Positions 15,877 through 24,105 of a stretch of DNA of 50,646 nucleotides are shown piece by piece. Position numbers and translations under genes: made by a program. The stretch covers positions 1 through 50,646 of the forward strand of contig CAYPAV010000027.1 of assembly GCA_964408805.1 (NCBI GenBank), in the 5' to 3' direction. The first letter of the stretch is position 1, and each line of letters starts with the position of its first letter. The notes beneath the pieces are model-generated. The model did not search any database, was not told the DNA's origin, and worked only from the letters and a program-made list of their open reading frames with translations. The DNA comes from CAYPAV01 sp964408805. GTDB taxonomy: Bacteria > Pseudomonadota > Alphaproteobacteria > UBA8366.

Positions 15877-17532
15877 ATGACCCAACAAGACGCGCGGCGG
15901 ATGACCTCCGGGGAAGTCGTCGTGGAGACGCTGATCCAAAATGGGATCGATACCCTGTTCTGTCTTCCCGGCATTCAGAACGATCATTTCATGGATGCGG
16001 TCCATGGCCGGATGGACGTACTTCGCCCCATTCACACGCGCCACGAGCAAGGTGTCGCCTATATGGCGCTGGGTGCCGCCCTTGCGACCGGCAAGCCGGC
16101 CGCCTATTGCGTGGTGCCGGGACCCGGTTTCCTGAACACCTCGACGGCGCTTGCGACCGCCTACAGCACCAACGCGAAGGTCCTGGCGATCATGGGCCAG
16201 ATCCCGCTCGCGGCGATCGGCCGGGGCTATGGGATGCTGCACGAAATCCCGGATCAATCGGGGATACTGGACACGCTGACGAAATGGTCTGGGCTCATCT
16301 CCGCTCCGGCGGAGGCCTCCGGCCTTGCGAACGAGGCCTTCCGACAACTCCTCTCAGGCCGACCGCGCCCGGTCGGCCTCGAATGCCCGATGGATGTTTG
16401 GGGGCAGAAGGCTCAAGTCAGCCTGCCGGGCGCCCCGGTGGAGATCGATCCCGCTCCGGTAGATCTCGATGCGGTCGAGGCGGCGGCGAAAATACTTGGC
16501 GCCGCCAAGAATCCCCTGATCGCGGTCGGCGGCGGGGCGCAGGCGGCGGGTGCGGAAGTCCGTGCCGTGGCGGAGATGCTGCAGGCACCGGTATTGGCGC
16601 TCCGCATGGGACACGGCGTTCTCGATGCCCGCCACCCGCTTTCGGTCAATTCGCTGGTCGGGCACAAATGGTGGGAGACGACCGATTGCGTGCTCGCGGT
16701 CGGCACCCGCTTGCAAACCCAGCGCCAGGTCTGGGGCATGGATGACGATCTGAAGGTGATCCATGTCGATGTCGACCCGGTCGAGATCAACCGCATTCAA
16801 ACACCGGCCGTCGGCATCGTCGGGGATTCGGGGCCGGTTCTGGCCGCCCTCGCCGAAGCCCTCCCCAAGCACAACGCAAAGCGGGAGTCGCGGGAGGACG
16901 ATGTCCGCGCCATGAAACAGGCGGCGGTCGAGCGGATGGCCCAATACAGTCCGCAGGTCGAGTATGTGGCCGCCCTTCGCGACGCGATCCCGGAAGACGG
17001 CATCCTGGTCGACGAACTGACCCAGGTCTCCTACGTCGCCCGGATCAGCTATCCCGTCTATAACCCGCGCACCTTCATCGCCACGGGCTATCAAGGGACG
17101 CTGGGTTGGGGTTTCGCCACGGCCCTCGGGGTCAAGGTCGCGTGTCCCGAGAAGGCGGTGGTCTCGATCTCGGGTGATGGCGGGTTCATGTTCAACGTCC
17201 AGGAACTGGCCACGGCGGCCCAGCACGGCATCAACCTGGTCGCGGTGGTCTTCAACGACGGCGCCTACGGCAACGTGCTCCGCATCCAGAAGGAATTGTA
17301 CGGCAACCGCACGATCGCCAGCTCGCTGCGGAACCCGGATTTCATGAAGCTGGCGGAATCCTATGGCGTGGCCGGCCTTCGCGCCACCTCGCCGGATGCG
17401 CTTCGCGAGCGAATCGAGGAAGCGCTAAAGCTCGACGCCCCCGTCCTGATCGAGGTGCCGATCGGCGAGGTCCCGAACCCATGGGACGTGCTCGCCCTGC
17501 CCAAGATCCGGCCCAACGAAGAATCCGCATAG
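15877..17532 (+). CDS. ThDP-binding acetolactate-synthase-like enzyme
   Basis: The 551-residue protein has the full Pyr, central and PP domains of the acetolactate synthase-like ThDP family. The activating Glu is in TRHEQGVAYMALGAA (E57), the FAD/ADP-fold middle region has GHKWWETTDCVLAVGTRLQ, and the ThDP-diphosphate motif is SGDGGFMFN (433-440) followed by FNDGAYGNVLR. This is not the paralogue of the 2673-4220 enzyme in any close sense; motifs differ throughout. It starts 18 bases after hyuB, with GGAAGGA as ribosome-binding site. A true acetolactate synthase would normally lie beside its small subunit, which is absent, so a decarboxylase or lyase role on a 2-keto acid or 2-hydroxyacyl-CoA is more likely. 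Confidence 0.9.
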   Translation: MTQQDARRMTSGEVVVETLIQNGIDTLFCLPGIQNDHFMDAVHGRMDVLRPIHTRHEQGVAYMALGAALATGKPAAYCVVPGPGFLNTSTALATAYSTNAKVLAIMGQIPLAAIGRGYGMLHEIPDQSGILDTLTKWSGLISAPAEASGLANEAFRQLLSGRPRPVGLECPMDVWGQKAQVSLPGAPVEIDPAPVDLDAVEAAAKILGAAKNPLIAVGGGAQAAGAEVRAVAEMLQAPVLALRMGHGVLDARHPLSVNSLVGHKWWETTDCVLAVGTRLQTQRQVWGMDDDLKVIHVDVDPVEINRIQTPAVGIVGDSGPVLAALAEALPKHNAKRESREDDVRAMKQAAVERMAQYSPQVEYVAALRDAIPEDGILVDELTQVSYVARISYPVYNPRTFIATGYQGTLGWGFATALGVKVACPEKAVVSISGDGGFMFNVQELATAAQHGINLVAVVFNDGAYGNVLRIQKELYGNRTIASSLRNPDFMKLAESYGVAGLRATSPDALRERIEEALKLDAPVLIEVPIGEVPNPWDVLALPKIRPNEESA

Positions 17533-17546
17533 TGGAAGACCGCACC

Positions 17547-18611
17547 ATGAACGATAACGCACCGCAGGCATCCCTCGAAGACGTGATTCCGACCCTCGAT
17601 ATCGGCGCCTATCTCGCCGGCGAGGCGGGTGCCTTGGAAGCGCTCGGCACCCAACTGCAGGCTGCGTTGGAGAATGTCGGCTTCTATATCCTGGTGAACC
17701 ACGGCATCCCGTTCGATCAAATCGAGCGAACCTTCGAGGCGGTGAAGCGCTTCCACGACCTGCCGCTCGAGACCAAGTCGGCGCTCCGCGCGAACGAGCA
17801 CAATGTCGGCTATATGGCGGTCAACACCAGCGTCTCCCGCGCCTCCCAGGTCGAGGCAGATGCCGCCCGGAAGCCGAACCTGGTCGAAGCCTTCTTCGTG
17901 AAACGGGACCTTGCCGACGATCATCCGGATGTCCTGGCGAACAAGCTCTACCGCTCGGCCAATCAGTGGCCCGACCCGGCCGATTTGCCGCAATTCCGCG
18001 AGACCGTCGTCGGCTATTGCACTGCCATGGAAGCGCTTTGCAGAAGACTGCTGCCGGTTTATGCGCTGGCCCTCGATCTGCCGGCCGATTTTTTCGACGC
18101 GGCATTCGAGGCGCCGCAGTTCTCCTTCCGCATGTCGCACTACCCGCCGAGCGAGACGGGAGAGGACGACCAGTTCGGCGTGTCGGCGCATACCGATTCA
18201 AGTTTTCTCACCATGCTCTCCCAGGCCGATCTTCCGGGACTGGAGGTGAAACTTCCCGGGCGGGACTGGCAGGGGGTCGAACCGCCGCTCGGCTGCATCG
18301 TGGTCAATTCCGGCGACTTGCTGCGCCGCTGGACCAATCACCGATTCCTGTCGACGCGCCACCGCGCGATCAACCGCAACGCCGGCCGGGACCGCTACGC
18401 CATCCCATTCTTCTTCGATGCGTCCGCCGATTATCCGATGGCCTGCCTCCCGACCTGCCAGGCCCCCGACAACCCGCCCCGCTACGAGCCCATTACCTAT
18501 ACCGACTACATGAAATGGTTCACCCGCCGGAACTACGACCACGTTCGCGAAAGAGATGGTACGGACGCGGCCGATCCCGGCGTGCCGAAAACGCAGTCGG
18601 ACCACGGGTAG
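17547..18611 (+). CDS. Isopenicillin-N-synthase-family Fe(II)/2OG oxygenase
   Basis: The 354-residue protein has the DIOX N-terminal domain (IPTLDIGAYL, NVGFYILVNHGIP, FHDLPLETKSAL) and the 2OG-FeII oxygenase core: SAHTDSSFLTML (H215, D217), VNSGDLLRRWTNHRFLSTRHRAI (second His, H272) and RYAIPFF. The last motif is RxS in most members, with Ser contacting the co-substrate carboxylate; here it is R283-Y-A. The start at 17547 follows the previous stop by 14 bases with GGAAG upstream; a longer frame from 17481 is rejected as overlapping. A fifth Fe(II)-type oxygenase in the divergent pair of operons. Beta-lactam synthesis is not implied. Confidence 0.88.
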   Translation: MNDNAPQASLEDVIPTLDIGAYLAGEAGALEALGTQLQAALENVGFYILVNHGIPFDQIERTFEAVKRFHDLPLETKSALRANEHNVGYMAVNTSVSRASQVEADAARKPNLVEAFFVKRDLADDHPDVLANKLYRSANQWPDPADLPQFRETVVGYCTAMEALCRRLLPVYALALDLPADFFDAAFEAPQFSFRMSHYPPSETGEDDQFGVSAHTDSSFLTMLSQADLPGLEVKLPGRDWQGVEPPLGCIVVNSGDLLRRWTNHRFLSTRHRAINRNAGRDRYAIPFFFDASADYPMACLPTCQAPDNPPRYEPITYTDYMKWFTRRNYDHVRERDGTDAADPGVPKTQSDHG

Positions 18612-18627
18612 TCGGCGCTGATCCGCG

Positions 18628-19794
18628 ATGAGCGCCATCGTCATCATCGGCGGCGGTTTGATGGGCTCCAGCATCGCCTATCATCTCGCCAAGGCCGGAG
18701 CCGCGGCCGACACAGTGGTGATCGAGCCCGACCCGACCTACGAATTCGCCGCCACCCCGCGCGCCATCGGCGCCGTCCGTTTCATCCAGGGCCTTCGCGA
18801 AAACCTGGAGATGTCGATCTTCGGCCGCGAGGTCTATGCCGATTTCGCCAATTACGTGGAAACCGGCGACGACCCGGCCGATGCCGGGTTCCAACAAACC
18901 GGGAACATGTTCCTGGGGCAAGGCAGCGAGGCACTCGCCAATCTCGACGCCAATTGGAAGATGCAGACGGACCTTGGTGCCGGCACCGAGATGCTCGACC
19001 GCGCGGCCCTGAAGGACATGCTTCCCGCCATGCAGGTCGACGATGTCGACGCCTCGCTCTATTCCCCGTTGGACAGCCAGATCGATCCCCATGCCACCCT
19101 TTGGAGCTTCCGGCGTGGCGCCGTTCATCTCGGCATCAAATACATCACGGATCGCGTGGTCGGGCTCGAACTCGGGAACGGACGCGTTAGCGCCGCCTTG
19201 CTGGAGTCCGGCGAGCGGCGTCCCGGCGATATTTTCATCAACGCGGCGAATTGCCACGCGCCCGAAATTTGCGCAATGGTCGGCATGAAAGTGCCGATCG
19301 AACCGCTCAAGCGGCAGGTTTTCTATTTCGATACCCAGGCCGAGATCGGAACCCTGCCCGGTGTCCGCGACCACAACCGCGTCAGCACCCGTTCCGAAGG
19401 GGCAGGCTACATTACCGGCATGACCCTTCTTGGGGCCTCGACCGGCTTCGACTGGACGCTGCGGCACGAGGAATTCGAGGATCACGTATGGCCGCGCCTG
19501 GCCCATCGCTTCCCGGCTTTCGAGGCGCTGAAGGTGCAGAGCGGCTGGGTCGGGCATTACGACCAGAACCAATTCGATGGCAACGCGATCATCGGGCCTT
19601 GGACCGGCCAATTGGACAATTTCATCCTGGTCGCCGGGTTTTCCGGCCATGGCCTGCAGCACGGCCCGGCCCTCGGGCGCGGGATCGCCGAGTTGATCCT
19701 GGAGGGCGGCTATCGATCGATCGACCTTTCGATCTTCGATTACAAGCGCCTAGCGGATAACCGCCCAATCGTCGACACAGGCCCCAACGCCTGA
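18628..19794 (+). CDS. DAO-family FAD-dependent oxidoreductase
   Basis: The 388-residue protein starts with the dinucleotide motif AIVIIGGGLMGSSIAYHLA and the ribose-binding Glu in TVVIEPDP. Further family segments are ATPRAIGAVRFIQG, the central substrate domain (about 90-290) and the C-terminal GFSGHGLQHGPALGRGIAEL, typical of glycine/D-amino acid oxidase-like and FOXRED1-like enzymes. It would oxidise an amine or N-methyl group, passing electrons to O2 or a quinone. It is 16 bases downstream of the IPNS-like gene in the plus operon. Nothing suggests export. Confidence 0.9.
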   Translation: MSAIVIIGGGLMGSSIAYHLAKAGAAADTVVIEPDPTYEFAATPRAIGAVRFIQGLRENLEMSIFGREVYADFANYVETGDDPADAGFQQTGNMFLGQGSEALANLDANWKMQTDLGAGTEMLDRAALKDMLPAMQVDDVDASLYSPLDSQIDPHATLWSFRRGAVHLGIKYITDRVVGLELGNGRVSAALLESGERRPGDIFINAANCHAPEICAMVGMKVPIEPLKRQVFYFDTQAEIGTLPGVRDHNRVSTRSEGAGYITGMTLLGASTGFDWTLRHEEFEDHVWPRLAHRFPAFEALKVQSGWVGHYDQNQFDGNAIIGPWTGQLDNFILVAGFSGHGLQHGPALGRGIAELILEGGYRSIDLSIFDYKRLADNRPIVDTGPNA

Positions 19795-19840
19795 TCGTCA
19801 TCTGGTTTCAGTCCCCGCCCGAACGGTTTATATCAGAGTC

Positions 19841-21040
19841 ATGGCAAGCAAAGACGACCGAGAAAACCTGAACTTCAATGTCGTCGAGCGCGACGAGCAT
19901 GGATTCGATGCTCCCGTCCCGCTGGGCCATCCGATCCGGAGCAGTCTGCCCGCCGGGCATCCGACCGGCCCCGAGGTGGGCGAACGCCTGCCCGACTTCG
20001 CGCTGCCCGACGCCCATGGCCGGCGGCTCCGCTACCACGCGGACAGAGGAACCGCGAAATCGGTGGTGTTGTTTTACCGATCCGCCGTCTGGTGACCGCC
20101 CTGCTGGACGCAGCTCGGGGAGCTGCGCGATGCATATGCGAAGTTCGAGGCGGCTGGAATCAAGCTCTATGCGATCTCCTATGACGATGAGGAGGTGCTG
20201 GCGGAATTCGCCGAGAAACAGCGCCTCCCCTACCCGCTGCTCTCGGATCTCGAATCCGAGGTGATCCGGCGCTACGGCATTCTCAACACCAATGTTGACC
20301 CCGGCGACGGCTTTTATTACGGCATTCCCTTCCCCGGCGCCTATGTGACGGACGAGGCCGGCGTGGTGGTCGCGAAATTCTTTCACGACACCTACAAGAA
20401 GCGCGACAGCGCCGAGATCCTGATTGACGCCGCGCTCGGCTGGATCGATCCGGACGCGGAGGCGCCGAGTGCAAGCGGCGGCGATGCGGAGATCAAGGTC
20501 ACCGCCTTCCTCCATGGCGGCAGGGGAACGCTACGCCAAGGCATCCGGCGCCATGTCGTCGTCCGCTTCGAGCTGGGGAACGGCCTCCACATATATGGCG
20601 ATCCGGTCCCCGACGGCATGGTTGCGACCTCGGTCAAGGTGTCCGGCCCGCCCGGCCTCGTCGCCGAAGCGCCTATTCAGCCACCGACCGCGCCGTTTCG
20701 CCTCGAGAACCTGGGCGTCGACCTCAACGTTTGGAGCGGAACGGTTGATATCGTGGTACCGATCTATCCGACGGGCGAGCTGGCGAGCGAAGTGCGCCCG
20801 TTGGACCGGAAATCCGCGACGATCGAGGTCCAGGTTCGTTATCAGGCCTGCGACGACGAGACCTGTCTGCTGCCGCGCGTCGAAACCTTCTCGCTGGAAG
20901 CGCCCCTGGATGTCGTGGACGTTCCCGCGATCGCAGTCCATATGGGGCACGGGCAGCGCGAGGGTGATTTTGACGGCACGCCCCACTTCAAGCGCCTGCT
21001 GAAGCGAAAACCCGCGACACCCAAGGGAAAAAGCGCGTGA
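19841..21040 (+). CDS. Redoxin-domain selenoprotein with in-frame UGA (Sec85) and DsbD-alpha-like C-terminus
   Basis: Two same-frame segments, 19841-20092 and 20096-21040, are joined only across TGA at 20093-20095. Read as Sec the product is 399 residues. Residues about 45-195 form an AhpC/TSA-redoxin domain: GERLPDFALPDAHG, then VVLFYRSAVW-U-PPCWTQL (U85, C88, the peroxidatic/resolving position), then GIKLYAISYDD and IPFPGAYVTDEAG. Residues about 210-350 resemble the DsbD N-terminal domain, including a CxxxxC pair in YQACDDETCLLPR (C337, C342). An 8-bp hairpin with GGG loop lies 21 bases after the UGA. No signal peptide is visible. It likely acts as a thiol-dependent peroxidase or reductase protecting or recycling the pathway enzymes. 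It overlaps the next gene by 4 bases, so readthrough is needed for coupling. Confidence 0.9.
20109..20127 (+). promoter_or_regulatory. Putative bacterial SECIS hairpin for Sec85
   Basis: CGCAGCTC (20109-20116) pairs perfectly with GAGCTGCG (20120-20127) around a GGG loop. The loop begins after 21 nucleotides from the UGA, inside the 16-37 range known for bacterial SECIS elements, and its first two bases are G. This is a textbook-like element. Confidence 0.78.
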
Positions 21041-22194
21041 CCGAACCGGCGGGCGCCATCGAAGGCACCATCGTGATCGAGATCGCTGAGGGCTGGTGTG
21101 CGGGCGCCGTCGCCGGCCGCCAGCTGGCCGATCTTGGCGCCCGGGTCGTCAAGATCGAGCCGATCAGCGGCGACCGGCTGCGCCATCAGGCCCCGGCATC
21201 GACGTTTCTCAACCTCTCGACCAACAAGGAAAGCCTCGCACTCGATTTCGCAGCCGAGGGAACGATGCCGATCCTCCGCGACGTAATCGCCGGCGCGGAC
21301 GTGCTGATTACCGACCAGACGACGCTGGACGATCGCGGATTGGAATTCGACTACGACGATCTTTCCGCCCGCAATTCGGGGCTGATTGCGTGCCATTTCT
21401 CGCCCTTCGGCCGGACCGGGTCGCTCGCGGGCGAGGCGGGCGGCGAACTCGTGGCTCAAGCGATGGGCGGCATCATCGCCACCACCGGCCAGCCGGACGA
21501 CCTGCCCCACCGCGGCGGGCCGCCGCTCGCCGGCCACAATGCGGCGTTGATGGGCGGCGCCTCGATCCTGGCCGCCCTTTACGAGCGGATGGAGACCGGC
21601 CAAGGAGCCGACATCGATATGTCGCTCTATGACGGCGCGGTCTCGCTGCTCTACACCTTCATTCCCGGCTATTTCATCTCCGGCGAGGCGCCGGGGCCGC
21701 AGGGCAACAAGCACCCGATGGCGGCGCCCTGGGACAACTACCCGACCAAGGACGGCTGGATCGTGCTGTGTACGCCGAACGACCGGCAATGGCACGATTT
21801 CCTCCGCCTGATCGACCGCGCCGAGCTGATTGAGGATCCCCGTTTCGCCACCAATGACGAACGGGTGACGGCGGCGGTTCGTCCGCTCGTCGACGAACTT
21901 GTCATCGGGTTCCTCGCCGAGCGGACGACGGCGGAGGCGCTGGCCCTGCTCAACGAACACAACGTGCCGGCGGGCGCCATCAACGACGTCGCCGAATTGA
22001 TCGACGATCCGCAATTCCAATCCCGCGAGATGGTACATCGTTTCGAGGACGCGTCGGCCGGCCCCTACCGGACGGCGGGTTCCATTTTCAAGATGAGCGA
22101 GACACCGGGCCGCATTCGCCGGCCGGCACCTGCGCTCGGCGAGCATAGCGACGCGGTGCTCCAGGACCTTGCCGCCGGAAAGCTCGCGACATGA
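21037..22194 (+). CDS. CaiB/BaiF family III CoA-transferase (1)
   Basis: The 385-residue protein belongs to the family III CoA-transferases, which move CoA between carboxylic acids through an enzyme-Asp anhydride. Seen are QLADLGARVVKIEPISGDRLR, LSTNKESLALDF, the catalytic Asp region GQGADIDMSLYDGAV and MAAPWDNYPTKDGWIVLC. The N-terminus is unusual: the expected G-x-x-V-L-D/E-L segment is GTIVIEIAEGWCAGAVAG. It overlaps the selenoprotein stop by 4 bases and its own stop overlaps the next transferase by 4. The substrate acid is unknown. Confidence 0.92.
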   Translation: MTEPAGAIEGTIVIEIAEGWCAGAVAGRQLADLGARVVKIEPISGDRLRHQAPASTFLNLSTNKESLALDFAAEGTMPILRDVIAGADVLITDQTTLDDRGLEFDYDDLSARNSGLIACHFSPFGRTGSLAGEAGGELVAQAMGGIIATTGQPDDLPHRGGPPLAGHNAALMGGASILAALYERMETGQGADIDMSLYDGAVSLLYTFIPGYFISGEAPGPQGNKHPMAAPWDNYPTKDGWIVLCTPNDRQWHDFLRLIDRAELIEDPRFATNDERVTAAVRPLVDELVIGFLAERTTAEALALLNEHNVPAGAINDVAELIDDPQFQSREMVHRFEDASAGPYRTAGSIFKMSETPGRIRRPAPALGEHSDAVLQDLAAGKLAT

Positions 22195-23366
22195 GCGGCC
22201 CACTGAACGGGGTCCGGGTGGTCGAACTCGGCGCCTATACGACCGGCCCGCTGACCGCGCGCTATCTTTCGAACCTCGGGGCCGAGGTCATCAAGGTCGA
22301 ACCCTTGAAGGGCGAGGCGGTCCGGGGCTTCGCCTACAAGGTCTCCGGCATCAGCTACATCTTCCATGTCCACAACGTGAACAAGAAAGGGGTGGCGCTC
22401 GATACGATGGACGAGCAGGGCAAGGCGGTGCTCTTGGATATCGTCGCCACGGCCGACGTCCTGATCGAGAACTTCGCCTTCGGTTCGATGGCGAAATGGG
22501 GCTTCGGCTACGAGGCCGTGCGGGAAATCAATCCGGGTCTGATCTATTGCTCGCTTTCGGGCTTCGGCCATACCGGGCCCGACCGCGATCTCCGCGCCTT
22601 CGACACGGTGATCCAGGGCATGGCGGGGGTGATGAGCCAGACCGGAACCAGCGACGGGCCGCCGACCAAGATCGGTGTCTCCTCGGCCGATAATATGGGC
22701 TCGGCCGCGGGCGTCATGGCGGTTGCCGCCGCCCTCAACCACAAGCGCCGCACCGGACGGGGCCAGCATATCAATCTCTCGATGCACGATATTCAGGGCT
22801 GGCTGACGTCGGAGAGCTGGGGGCTCCTGGATACCGAGACCCCGCCCGGCCGCGACGGCAACCATCACTTCGCGCTGGCGCCTCAGAACCTCTACGAGAC
22901 GACGGATGGGATGGTCGTGATCGAGGTCGAAACCCAGCGCCAGCTGGACGCCCTCGCTGAGATGCTCTCGATCGATCGTCTCGCGATCGGGGATGCGAAG
23001 GCGCAAGAGACCGAACTCGACCGGCGGCTTTCCGGCTGGACCCGCGGCCGCGCGACGATGGACGCCCTCGATCTCTGCCGCCGGCACGGCGTTCCCGCCG
23101 GCAAGGTGCAGAGCATGGCGGATGTCGCCGAAAATCCCTTCACTTGGGAGCGCGGCATGCTGGCCGAGCTGGAGCACCCGGTCAGCGGGAAACTGAAACT
23201 TCTTGGATCGCCCTTTAAATCGTCACGCTCGCCGGGTGTCCTGGAGGTTCCAGCGCCGGTGCTCGGCCAACATTCCGAAGAGGTGCTGCGCGACCTGCTC
23301 GGCTACGACGACGACAAGATCGCTCAACTCGCCGAGGAGGGCGTGATCGGCGGCGGCTCGGATTGA
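22191..23366 (+). CDS. CaiB/BaiF family III CoA-transferase (2)
   Basis: The 391-residue protein has GVRVVELGAYTTGPLTARYLSNLGAEVIKVEP, NVNKKGVALD, LIYCSLSGFGHTGPDRDLRAFD and the catalytic region RGQHINLSMHDIQGW. Two adjacent, different family III transferases can form a heteromer or act on successive acids. It ends the plus operon; its last 43 bases overlap, tail to tail, the end of the minus-strand cNMP-domain gene, and no terminator is visible between them. Confidence 0.93.
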   Translation: MSGPLNGVRVVELGAYTTGPLTARYLSNLGAEVIKVEPLKGEAVRGFAYKVSGISYIFHVHNVNKKGVALDTMDEQGKAVLLDIVATADVLIENFAFGSMAKWGFGYEAVREINPGLIYCSLSGFGHTGPDRDLRAFDTVIQGMAGVMSQTGTSDGPPTKIGVSSADNMGSAAGVMAVAAALNHKRRTGRGQHINLSMHDIQGWLTSESWGLLDTETPPGRDGNHHFALAPQNLYETTDGMVVIEVETQRQLDALAEMLSIDRLAIGDAKAQETELDRRLSGWTRGRATMDALDLCRRHGVPAGKVQSMADVAENPFTWERGMLAELEHPVSGKLKLLGSPFKSSRSPGVLEVPAPVLGQHSEEVLRDLLGYDDDKIAQLAEEGVIGGGSD

Positions 23367-24076
23367 GCCTCATCCAGCCCATTCGCCCCCGGCAGACCGA
23401 GATCGGCCCCATGGACCGGGCTCTCCGCCTCGCCGCCGAGCTTGCGGACGAGATCGAGACTGAAGACGTGCTTTATTGCGATATCCAGACTGGGATTTCG
23501 ATGTAGCAGATCGTGCAGTGCCGCCTTCGGCCAGAAGATACATCTGCACGGCCGGGTCGCGGTCACCGTCGCGGTGGCATCGCCGCCCTTGATGAAGGAC
23601 ATTTCACCAATCATAGCGCCGTCGCGGACACGACCGATTTCCTCGCTGGCTCGCGTGATCACCACCTCGCCGTTGAACAAAAGCCGGAGCCCATCGAGAT
23701 CCGTCCCCTCGGTCACGAATTGATGACCGTCCTCGACGTCTCGCCATTCCGCCAGACGCATGATCTTCATGAACTCGACCGGCGAGAAGCCCTTGAAGAT
23801 TGTCTCGAAGAGTTCGCGCTCCTCGTCCGAGAAGCTGATGGCGTGTTTTTCCCGCAGTATTCCGGCGATGCGGTAGATGTTGATGGCCATGAACACCGCA
23901 AGCCAGAAGATCGGCAGCCAGAGCGGACCCACGTCAAGGAAGTAGTTATAGAAAATCCCCATCACGCCGCTGGCGATCGCTAAGACCCGCAGCAACAGCA
24001 TGTCGCGAAGATAGAAAGAGACCGCCGTCAGAAAGAATGAAAGATGACCAACCGCTTCGAATACGGATATTTCCAT
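23324..24076 (-). CDS. Popeye-like membrane protein with cyclic-nucleotide-binding domain
   Basis: The 250-residue protein has about three membrane segments in residues 5-75 and a cNMP-binding fold from about 85 to 210 (DGLRLLFNGEVVITR, DGAMIGEMSFIKGGDATATV, FWPKAALHDLL). This order is that of animal Popeye proteins and their bacterial relatives. The phosphate-binding cassette normally ends R-x-A-S/T; here it reads GDATAT, without the Arg, as in Popeye proteins. AGGAG lies 8 bases before the ATG. It is 29 bases downstream of the acyl-CoA ligase, so it may be co-transcribed with it. It is likely a membrane sensor or scaffold; the ligand is unproven. Confidence 0.85.
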   Translation of the reverse strand: MEISVFEAVGHLSFFLTAVSFYLRDMLLLRVLAIASGVMGIFYNYFLDVGPLWLPIFWLAVFMAINIYRIAGILREKHAISFSDEERELFETIFKGFSPVEFMKIMRLAEWRDVEDGHQFVTEGTDLDGLRLLFNGEVVITRASEEIGRVRDGAMIGEMSFIKGGDATATVTATRPCRCIFWPKAALHDLLHRNPSLDIAIKHVFSLDLVRKLGGEAESPVHGADLGLPGANGLDEAQSEPPPITPSSAS

Positions 24077-24105
24077 GGGTCGATCTCCTGCTCATTGGCA
24101 ACCCA

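Noticed and set aside
17547..18611. Beta-lactam biosynthesis, suggested by the isopenicillin-N-synthase-like gene
   Set aside because: The fold is shared by very many plant and bacterial oxygenases; no ACV synthetase or other beta-lactam gene is nearby.
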